Positions 54,918 to 64,000 of a DNA stretch of 64,000 nt are shown here, in pieces. The notes below the pieces were generated by a model, which had not been told where the DNA came from, ran no database searches, and saw only the letters and a program-made list of their open reading frames with translations. The DNA lies in contig OZ024833.1 of assembly GCA_964016985.1 (NCBI GenBank), positions 63,629,463 to 63,693,462 of the forward strand. The letters run 5' to 3'. Within the stretch, counting starts at the first letter, position 1; the number at the start of each line of letters is the position of its first letter. A program made the position numbers and the translations under genes. Source of the DNA: Anodontia alba (Eukaryota > Mollusca > Bivalvia > Lucinida > Lucinidae).

Positions 54918-55124
54918 CAATATTGCATATGTGCGCAACCAAGACTCATATCAGCCTGCGCATCCGCGCAGTCTGATCAGAGTCGTCGTTGGGCACTCTG
55001 TGGGTAGCCAATATCAAAAATACCTTCAGGCGGACATCGAAGACTCTGATCAGCCTGCGCTGATGCGCTGGCGGATTTTCGCTAGACGCACATGAAACTT
55101 TGTAGGAAATGATGTGTTCCGGCT
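54918..55124. mobile_element. family B MITE
   Basis: GTGCGCAACCAAGACTCATA, ATCAGCCTGCGCATCCGCGC, and inverted GACTCTGATCAGCCTGCGCT; right end GTGTTCCGGCTTAATTG. Confidence 0.65.
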
Positions 55125-55350
55125 TAATTGTAAATAAGACTATCAGGTGTACTCTCTTAAAGCTTATTGCTTTAGTTTTAATCTCAGTAGACACCATGTG
55201 GATTCTAGATAATCTGATTTCGCCAGACATAATTACCTGATATTTAAATAATAAGTTCATGCTGTCTGTAACGTATAAATGTCAATAACGTATTAACCTA
55301 ATTTCGATATCTCTCACGGTAGGTCCAGGTATACCTACAAAACGGGCAGA

Positions 55351-55400
55351 AAGAGAGAGAGAGAGAGAGAGAGAGACACACACACACACAGAGACAGAGA
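55351..55400. repeat. (GA)n-(CA)n microsatellite
   Basis: About ten GA units followed by CA units and GAGACAGAGAG. Confidence 0.9.
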
Positions 55401-55853
55401 GCTCGGGGGTGGGGTTGGGTGGGGGTAATTTGAACTTGGAGGGTAATTGTGGTACGGGTGTGCGAGCCAGATTTTCAAAACCTACCATATTCATATACCT
55501 GGCCTTTGGAAAAACAAACCAATTCATATACTTGATCATCCAAAATGTTGGTATTCATATACTACCCTTTGATTTTTTGTACCCCTTTATTGCTGGTTGT
55601 TAGACAAATATCGCAGTCAATTCACTGAATACCAAGACAATAAGAAGGCTCGAAAAATCTCTGAGCGAAAAATATGTGCATACACCAGGATGTCGGAAAA
55701 GTGGGGCCTTTGACATATTAGTCCAGAAAAATCGGGTCATTCATATAATTATTGTTGAAAAAAGGGGGCCAATTATATACCAGGCAGCGCTGAAAAAGGG
55801 GGCCATTCGGCACGCACATCCATACTATGTCATATATATAGGTACCCTCCCCC

Positions 55854-55892
<39 letters not shown>
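55390..55892. repeat. 480-bp repeat, copy 2 (inverted relative to 50.7 kb), plus (GA)n
   Basis: GGGGTGGGGTTGGGTGGGGG, then TGGTACGGGTGTGCGAGCC and CATATACCTGGCCTTTGGAA, the reverse complement of 50.7-51.2 kb. It ends in a (GA)n tract at 55857-55891. The two copies lie 4.7 kb apart in the same intron. Confidence 0.75.
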
Positions 55893-55899
<7 letters not shown>

Positions 55900-56151
55900 T
55901 TTGCTCCACAGTTCAACAGTTATACTACGATTAGTTAGTTTTTCTATTTTGTTCCAAATCTGCAAATATATTGGTGTACAAAGTCAGTATTTCCCCCATG
56001 AAGTGCTGAGGTGCTCTTCAGAACCTTCATTGCTCGCATAAACTTTGTTTGAGCTTTGTAGCTGGAAAGAAATCGTACATCTTTAGTGGACAAAAGAGCA
56101 AGCCGATCTAGAGTTTGCATGCGTGTGTGTAGGCTTTATGTCTATTGTGTC

Positions 56152-56422
56152 CATCACGAAAACATGCTTATATAATTATGATCCCCCTTAAATCCCGCTT
56201 TTATATAGTAAAACTGGGGTTTACAGGGGTATACATTATTTTTCTTATTTCTGCTCAAAAACATAGATTGTGGGTACTCGTTAGAACCGGCTCATCGAGG
56301 CGGTTCTAACGAGTAGCCACAAGCTATGTTTTGAGCTGAAATATGAAAAATATCAGAATTTTTTCTCTCATTTTTTTGTGGTAGAATTTTCAGTATATTT
56401 GAATAGGCATGTTTTCGTAATG
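56152..56422. mobile_element. family A foldback MITE, copy 16
   Basis: CATCACGAAAACATGCT to CATGTTTTCGTAATG. The core is GGCTCATCGAGGCGG. Confidence 0.86.
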
Positions 56423-57391
<969 letters not shown>

Positions 57392-57711
57392 CATTCTAGA
57401 GCCCACATATAGTGTACGCTAGTTTTAGACTGGTATACTGGGATGAACAAATTATAAAACCCGAGTGATTACCAACAGTTTGTGATTGTTTGAAACTGGT
57501 ATATCTCGATGTTAGAACAATAATAGCGGAAGGGGTTTGTCGAAAAAAAAAAAAATAAAAAAATAAAATAAATAGTTGTAATCATACCAGTAGACATTGA
57601 TACATTTAAATTCAGAAATGGAGCTTAGTATCAGAAGAATTTGCTTTAATAAGCGGAAGTTCTTTAGCATCAGCTAAATCAACCTTTTGGTCAATATATA
57701 TATATAATCAA

Positions 57712-57989
57712 CATCACGAAAACATGCCTATATAATTTTGACCCCCTTAAACCCCACTTTTATATAGTAAAACTGGGGTTTACAGGGGTATACATTATTT
57801 TTCTTATATCTGCTCAAAAATATAGATTGTGGTACTCGTTATAACCGCCTCGCCGAGGCGGTTCTAACGAGTACCCACAATCTATGTTTTGAGCAGAAAT
57901 ATGAAAAATATCAGAATTTTTATCTGAAAATTTTTATTTTTTGGGTGGTAAAATTTTCAATATATTTGAATGGGCATGTTTTCGTAATG
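57712..57989. mobile_element. family A foldback MITE, copy 17
   Basis: CATCACGAAAACATGCC to CATGTTTTCGTAATG. Complete three-hairpin form, 700 bp upstream of the SRCR exon. Confidence 0.88.
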
Positions 57990-58311
57990 ATTTTCTCCAG
58001 AGGGCGCCAATACGAAGAAGTCTTGAACTTTATGTACGGGCATTTCATACTGTGTATAAGTGTATGCAGGGAAAAATACGCTAATTACCTTACAATATAC
58101 TAACAAGATCATATTAGGGACCTCCTGCAGATTCAATCGAGCACATGCTTGGTTGCTAGTAGTAGAACTAATCTAATTTACAAAAGAAGCTGTCCATTAG
58201 TTTATAGAAAGTATAATCCAGCAAGCACCTGCTATAACTAAAACTTGCGAATAGGTAGGGAAATAGAGACATAATAAAGAAAAGATAGGAATTACATTAT
58301 GTTAACCCTTG

Positions 58312-58514
58312 TCCTGCTGAACCCGGATATACCCTGTTTTACAAACAGTGTAGATCCAGATCAGTTGGCTTCTGAAGAAGCCAACTGATCTGGATCTGCA
58401 CAGTTTGCCATTCAGTGTGTGAATTTATAGCAACAATCCAGATCAAGTAATCTGATTTGCTGAAAATTAGAAGTGGGCGTGGCCTCTTAATTTATTCAGC
58501 AGGACAAGGGTTAA
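58312..58514. mobile_element. family E piggyBac-like MITE carrying a family D hairpin, copy 2
   Basis: TTAA then CCCTTGTCCTGCTGAA; TTCAGCAGGACAAGGG then TTAA. This copy has perfect 16-bp inverted ends. The enclosed hairpin (58342-58409) has the CAGTTGGCTTCTGAAGAAGC core. It lies 180 bp before the SRCR exon acceptor. Confidence 0.85.
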
Positions 58515-58696
58515 CATACCTAGGTAAAATGTATATATCTTAGCAATTGCTCTAGATGGCCAATGTTTTAACCAAAAGTTAAGCTCATATTGCATATTTA
58601 TAGTCACGAAACATAGCCATCCTAAAGCACAAAGGCGCACAGAGTAATCTTGGCCTTACATAATTGTTTTCGTTCTATGTTTGGTTTATTTTTCAG

Positions 58697-58993
58697 AGCC
58701 CTACATCACTTTAGTTGGTGGAGAATCCGATCGAGAGGGACGAGTGGAGATTTACTACAAAGGGATCTGGGGAACAGTATGTGAAAACCTTAGCCATATA
58801 GAAGCGTCTTATGTTTGTCGTAGTCTAGGCTACCTTGGAGGGGTGTCCGCTGGAAATGGGCATTTTGGAGCGGGAACTGGTCCGTTCTGGAATCTCAATG
58901 TCACATGTCTACGCACCCACTACTGTGATGCTGTGAAACCAGTGATTACACCAGATAGATGTGATCATGCCAACGACTTTGCCGTTATTTGTG
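58697..58993 (+). CDS. SRCR domain exon of the coiled-coil/SRCR gene
   Basis: After a polypyrimidine acceptor (TTTATTTTTCAG), the exon continues the phase-1 codon from 45495 (G+AG = Glu) and encodes residues 731-829: EPYITLVGG...GRVEIYYKGIWGTVCE, SYVCRSLGY, GHFGAGTGPFWNLNVTC and a final AVIC. Six cysteines (exon residues 29, 41, 71, 77, 89, 99) match the group A SRCR pattern. The exon is symmetric (phase 1-1), ending TGT-G before GTAAGT, as usual for SRCR cassettes. The canonical acidic cation-binding positions (CDDxW and WLDDV in most family members) are replaced by CENLS and WNLNV, so calcium-dependent ligand binding may be lost. Two N-glycosylation sequons (NLS, NVT) occur inside. Further exons are expected to the right; none was found before 64000. 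If the downstream intron is retained, the frame stops at 59002-59004. Confidence 0.88.
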
Positions 58994-59531
58994 GTAAGTT
59001 GTAAACTGACAATAGTACTGTTCTATTAATGTATTCCGCGTTATTTCACTATAATATATAGCGAAAACACGGATTTGTAGGGTAGGGGGTACATTATTAG
59101 GTAAATTTCAGAATGTTTAAAATTCAAAAATATAAGTGAAGAGATCCCGGAAATGCCACAACCTTGTTTATTTTTTATCGTCTCTGTCACTCTTTTGCAT
59201 TGCACAAATCGGCCTTATTGTCTTAACATCCAAATATTTATCATTGTCTCTCTATTATAAAATTAATTGAAAATGCAAAGAATGTCATAGCTACATGTAT
59301 AAGTATAGGTAAAAGAGAGGTCTCCAGAAAAAAACAAAACAAAACAAAAAAACAACAACAAAAAACAACAACAAACAAACAAACTTCATTTCTTTACGAA
59401 GACATACGAGTATATTAAGATATTAATTACAATCACCCCAGAGGGCACATGGCATTTTTACAACGTTGTATTAACGTCGATGCAACGTCATGACGTTGCT
59501 ACGACGTCAATTCGACTTTGTTTAAACATCA
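58994..59531. other. start of the next intron; CAA-rich tract
   Basis: Begins with donor GTAAGT. Contains a (CAAA)n/(CAA)n tract at about 59330-59386. No exon seen. Confidence 0.55.
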
Positions 59532-59755
59532 GGGCCCAGTTGTTCAAAGCTAATGATATCGTTAGTTAACGATTCGTTAAAATTTACATTGAGTGATACG
59601 CAAATATGCTGAAATTTTTTGTTGAAAAAATGTGAGTAGCTCACATTTTTTCAGCAATAAATATCAGAATATTGTATATTGAATCCGCTAAAACAGTTAA
59701 CGAAATGACCCTTAACGAGCTTGTTAAGCTAACGACGCTTTGAACAACTGGGCCC
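59532..59755. mobile_element. family K MITE, copy 2
   Basis: GGGCCCAGTTGTTCAAAGCT and GCTTTGAACAACTGGGCCC ends, with GTTAACGAT inner arms and a TGTGAGTAGCTCACATTTTT centre. Shorter in the middle than copy 1. Confidence 0.85.
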
Positions 59756-60187
59756 TGGTTTCCTTTAAGACCTCTCAGACGCTTCTTTTTCCGAGTACCC
59801 ACAGCAAACGAGCTTCTACTCAGTACCCACAAAATATGTTGAGTTTTGAAATTAGAAAAAAATATCAATGCTATATTGTTTTAAAAAGTGTCTTATCTAG
59901 AGTTATGGCTGAGAAGTAGACATTTTACCTAGGTGTGTTAACGTACTGCTTAAACTCGCGTGAATCACATACTAGTCATCACTTGCTAAACATCATTGTG
60001 TACGTCAGCCGCAGAATATAATAATAACGTTCACAAAAAAACGTTGAGTCGGATCATGTGAAAAGGCGTCTTTGGGTAATAACCAACCAATAAATCTCCT
60101 GCTTAGCCAGCGAAGTCGCAAAATTTGATACGTGTCTTTGCAGTGCAACAATATACTCTACATAATCCAGGTTGTCTTTAAAGTGAC

Positions 60188-60562
60188 ACGAAGGCCCGGC
60201 TCAGACTGTGCAGACGTGCAGGGCGATTTGGGCCTTCGCTGTCCTCATATGCCAAGCAGGTACATTTTTTCCTCTGTAATTTTCCCATAGACATACATGT
60301 ATGCATCTTTTTTTATTTTAAATAGTCGTAACGTCAGAAAACATAACTTCGGACATGTGCGCCCGGCGAAGATTGAGATCAGTCTGTGCATTCGCGCAGT
60401 CTTACCAGAATCTTTACTGGGCGCATTTTGGATAGCCAAGGATGCAAAGTTTCTTTATGCGGACAAAGAAGACGCTGAGTAGACTGTGCGGTTGCCCAGG
60501 CTTATTTTAGCCTTCGTTGGGCGTACTGATCAGAAGGTATGTTTTCTCATGTTGCGGCTCAA
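60188..60562. mobile_element. family B: fragment plus a full element
   Basis: The fragment at 60188-60262 (GCTCAGACTGTGCAGACGTG) is followed by a nearly complete element (about 60325-60562) with CGTAACGTCAGAAAACATAA and TATGTTTTCTCATGTTGCGG as inverted ends. Confidence 0.6.
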
Positions 60563-60575
60563 TTAGTAATTACGT

Positions 60576-60856
60576 CATTACGAAAACACGCCTATTTAAA
60601 TATATAGAAAATGTCACCTCCAAAAAACTGAAAATTTTCAAATAAAAAACTCTGATATTCTTCATATTTCTGCTCATAAACATAGATTGTTGGTACTCGT
60701 TAGAACCGCCTCGACGAGGCGGTTCTGATGAATACACAGTCTATGTTTTTGAGCGGAAATAAGAAAAATAATGTATATCCCTGTAAAACCCAGTTTTTTA
60801 CTATATAAAAGTGGGGTTTAAGGGGGTCAACATTATATAGGCGTGTTTTCGTGATG
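60576..60856. mobile_element. family A foldback MITE, copy 18
   Basis: CATTACGAAAACACGCC to GTGTTTTCGTGATG. The core is CGCCTCGACGAGGCGG; one arm is shortened (GATGAATACACAGTC). Confidence 0.87.
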
Positions 60857-60873
60857 TTAAGTCTTGATTCATT

Positions 60874-61097
60874 ATTGAGCCAGCGCTAACCAACAAAAAC
60901 AAAAATGGCATGTGCGCCCAGCGAAGACCCATATCAGCCTGGGCATCCGCCCAGTCTGATCAGTCTTCGTGTAAGGGCTTGCTTTCTTCATGCGGACAGC
61001 GAAGACTCTGATCAGACTGGGCGGATGTCCAGGCTGATCTGAGATTTCGCTGGGCGCACATGCCATTTTGTTGGTTTTGTCATGCGCTGGCTCAATT
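60874..61097. mobile_element. family B MITE, complete
   Basis: TTGAGCCAGCGCTAACCAAC and GTTTTGTCATGCGCTGGCTC ends, with two inverted GATCAG..CATCCGCCCAGTC blocks. Very close to the 12.9 kb copy. Confidence 0.8.
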
Positions 61098-63379
61098 ATA
61101 AATAAAAATTAAGCAACAAGCAAACAGGTCGACTTTATTTTTTTTTCCAAAATATTTCTGAGCCGAAAATAGCTATTCAAACCCAGCATACATGCACTTT
61201 GATATAATTACCTTTTCATTGACGTAAGTAGTGACGTCATCTAATATAAGTGCAAACAAGTACAAACGTGATTTAATCAAATTTAGATAATTGCAGTTCG
61301 AACGTAAGATAATGATAAGTTAAAGACAGGTTTTTGAATCATTATTCATCTAGCTTTACAGCTATACAGTATAACCAACATCGGGTAAGTATGAACAAAT
61401 TAATTAAGTTTCGTGCAAATGTCTAAACACAAGTTTCATTAATATTAGTTTTTCACATCTGAATGAATGTATAATCTAAAGGGTAGGGCCAGTTGGATTT
61501 GGTTGACACACCTATGTGAAATATATACTTTTAATTTATCGCTTGAGATCAAGCAATTTTAGCATACTGAATGGATAGTTTATCTATTTCTCCACGAAAA
61601 TGTCTGTTGAAATAACTCATTAAAAGTGCCTGGCGGAGGCATACGTATGCACCCGTTATCTGGAGCTATATTTTTGCTAGAAAATAAAGTTGGTTTGAAA
61701 AGTGAAACTTCTAAAAGTCCCCCTTATGTTGAAAAGTCCAACAAAACCCATCTTTTCTTTTTCTATTATTGGAGAACTTGGCGGTACACAGTGCATAGAC
61801 TGGTTCAGGTAATAATTCGGACAAGGTTATAAGAAAACTTGATATGCAAAATGCTCTAACTAGTTATCGAAATTGCATAGTGCCTGTCCTGAAGACACTA
61901 TGCGTAGGAGAAGTTCGCATATGCCTAAAGACAAATTATGTCATAATACGCTGGGAGGGGTGTTGCGCGTTCAATTACTCGTCATGATCAGGCATAACAG
62001 AACTGCTCATTTTATGCAATATTCAATCTCTCAAATGATCTCGTTGTTCGGAGTGTATTCACCTATATATACGAGGGACGGTCGGAATATAGCCGGACTT
62101 TCGAGTCATGCTCCTGTCTTTCCACCCCGCAACTTTTATTTGGCTACAAAACTGAAAAAGAAGGCTCGCTGGAAAAAAAATGAGTCCAGGGTGTTTTTGA
62201 TTTCAGCTGTAAATCGGTACCTCAACAGAAGATCTACATCCTAGGTTGCAGAGGGAATAGAAAAAGCTCCCACGAAAATGGCAACAGTATATAGACGTAC
62301 ATGTACGTAGGGTGTACTTTTAAAAAGATACAAATAATTTTGAAAAATATACAACGGTTTTTTAGCAAAAGCAAAACGACCGGATATTTCCGACCTCCCC
62401 TCGTACTCCTAATCTATATGTCTTCACTACAACTGGTATTACGATACGTGACGGCTGCAAACGTCTTCTTTCGTATTTTACAGTAGGAAGGTGTTTTCTT
62501 TTATTTTCTGATCACTTTGAGTAACTGAGCTCATAATTAATTGGATACTAGAACATCGCTCAACCATGATGAAAGAGTCACTGAGCCAATGATCATTTTG
62601 ATTGGTACCAGAACAGTACTCAGAACGCTGCTAAATCCCTCTAGGCTAGAGGGATTTAGCAGCGTTTGTTATTTGTTATATAGTATTTCACTTTCATATG
62701 TTTCTCATTTAATAATTATGTAAGTTGATATATATTCAGTTAAGTTTGGCTAACAGAGTTCCCACCTTTCTGGGAAAGAATTTCCAACTCTACTTGCCGT
62801 CTGTTCATTTTGTGACTGCTTTATTGTATTTGTCTTTTTTTCCCCTTAATTGTTGGGGACTTGATGTGAACCTGATTGTATCAGTTCCTAAGTTCTCCTA
62901 TTTACATTAGATTTACATACTAATTCATGAACGGTGTTACTGAAACCTAGTCTGCTATTTTACGTTTATTCGATGTGCTGCCCTGCTTCTTGTCTGTCTC
63001 CAGACCCTAGTTTTTCTTTTGATCTACCGGATTTTCAATGCGTACTATCTATTGTAACTTAAATATTCCAATTGTCTAATATTCTTAATGTCTTTTACGT
63101 AGTTCGTAAAGATAGAACTTAAGTTAAACAGTGAAAAAGGATTAAAGAGGCACGAGAGACTAAAGGACGTGATAGAAGGAACTGGATAAAAAGATAATTG
63201 CAGAAACGATTAGAGTCAGTCTACTTTGCTTCCAAAGCATATCTTTGCAAAATCTTAGCAATCTGTACTAAAGCTATGCCATTTACAACTCTACCTGTCC
63301 ATTACCCGTCGTTTGCTAAAGTAAAAACATGAAGATGCCCAGGAAAAGCAGCCATCCCAAGGCACCGGATAGGATTCTC
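61098..63379. other. non-coding, with a small perfect hairpin and a dispersed repeat
   Basis: Holds the hairpin CGCTGCTAAATCCCTCTAGG with its complement (62629-62665), and at 62700-62860 a relative of the 16.1 kb repeat (TTCAGTTAAGTTTGG, CTTGCCGTCTGTTCATTTTG). Frames of 60-123 codons between 61626 and 62910 have no recognisable domain. Confidence 0.45.
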
Positions 63380-63656
63380 ATTACGAAAATACGCCTATTC
63401 AAATATATTAAAAATTTTACCACCAAAAACTGAAATTTTTCTGATAAAAATTCTGATATTTTTCATATTTACGTCAAAAGCATAGATTGTAGTACTCGTT
63501 AGAACCGCCTCGCCGAGGCGGTTCTAACAAGTACCCACAATGTATGTTTTTTGAGCAGAAATAAGAAAAATAATGTATACCCTTGTAAACCCCAGTTTTA
63601 CTATATTCAAAGTGGGGTTTAAGGGGTCAAAATTATACAGGCATATTTTCGTGATG
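63380..63656. mobile_element. family A foldback MITE, copy 19
   Basis: CATTACGAAAATACGCC to CATATTTTCGTGATG, with the core CGCCTCGCCGAGGCGG. Confidence 0.85.
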
Positions 63657-63833
63657 TTGGAATCATGAAGGGACAATACAAAATAACACAACACAGAACA
63701 AACAAAGAGGAACATCAGAAATATGCTTTGGGAGTTTGAATGTATATTAAGAATTCATCTGCATTGTTTTGCCATTTGTGTAAGGAAGCGACCGTTTGAT
63801 TTTTATTGGGGGATGGAGGGGGAGAGATTTTAT

Positions 63834-63834
63834 G

Positions 63835-63866
<32 letters not shown>
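63834..63866. repeat. poly-A tract
   Basis: About 32 As following GATTTTATG. Repeated AAAATAGC(C/T)AGG-type sequence follows (63866-63930). Confidence 0.95.
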
Positions 63867-63867
<1 letters not shown>

Positions 63868-64000
63868 GCCAGGGCATGGTAAAGCAAGAAAATAGCTAAG
63901 ATGACCACGTATCTGAAAAAATAGCCAGGATCAGACTGACAAAAACATAGTTATCTACATTTTCATACGTAGCCAAATGATATTGATAGAAGGATCTAAT

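Noticed and set aside
61626..62244. Two + strand frames (68 and 123 codons)
   Set aside because: No recognisable domain, no splice signals I trust and no relation to the SRCR frame.
59005..64000. Further SRCR exons
   Set aside because: I looked for GRVE, WGTVC and VCR-LG type codings on + and found none; the gene may continue beyond the window.

Overview
This window looks like nuclear DNA of a eukaryotic animal, most likely a bivalve mollusc. It is AT-rich and gene-poor, with introns and typical animal gene families. It is packed with short palindromic transposon relics (MITEs) and has a tRNA-derived SINE, long microsatellites and minisatellites. There are no bacterial operons, no CRISPR array and no rRNA genes. 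The bivalve assignment is an inference from genome style: dense foldback MITEs, a Helitron/'pearl'-like element with tandem core units, and a scavenger-receptor-type gene. It was not checked against any database.

Only two coding loci are well supported, both on the + strand. At 1290-1586 there is a terminal exon of a Ly6/uPAR (three-finger) protein with a hydrophobic, GPI-signal-like tail. At 43305-45495 there is one 2.2 kb coding exon for a secreted protein: signal peptide, Thr-rich linker, long predicted coiled coils and about twelve N-glycosylation sequons. It joins in phase 1, across a 13.2 kb intron, to a single SRCR-domain exon at 58697-58993. The gene probably continues to the right of the window. 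A weak coding candidate lies on the minus strand near 175-555.

Almost everything else is repeats. Family A (CATYACGAAAAC ends, about 280 bp) has 19 copies spread from 2.3 to 63.7 kb. It carries a long central palindrome flanked by two smaller hairpins. Other families are B (GAGCCAGCGC ends), C (TAGACTGGCTCC ends, 9-bp target duplications), D (about 70-bp hairpins with CAAACAGTGTAGA ends), E (TTAA-CCCTTGTCCTGCTGAA, piggyBac-like), F (TTAA-AGGCTCCAT), G (TTAGCACTCTGGG / GTCGTCTGCTG), H (pogo/Tigger-like, TA target duplications), J and K. A dispersed repeat, R (AGGCGGT motif), keeps a short hydrophobic minus-strand reading frame open in several copies.

Layout: 1-2.3 kb, minus-strand candidate and Ly6 exon. 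2.3-6.2 kb, families A and R. 6.3-7.2 kb, a 51-bp minisatellite abutting half a pogo-like MITE. 7.2-43 kb, dense nested MITEs, microsatellites, a 155-160 bp tandem array and a SINE. 43.3-59 kb, the SRCR gene, whose first intron holds a Helitron-like insertion inside a family A copy, an inverted pair of 480-bp repeats, a triplicated 119-bp repeat and a (TA)n tract. 59-64 kb, presumed intron or 3' flank with more MITEs.

The most striking pattern is modularity. Families A, C, D and H each show either the same termini around different palindromic cores, or the same core between different termini. This suggests that hairpin cores are exchanged or replaced between elements.
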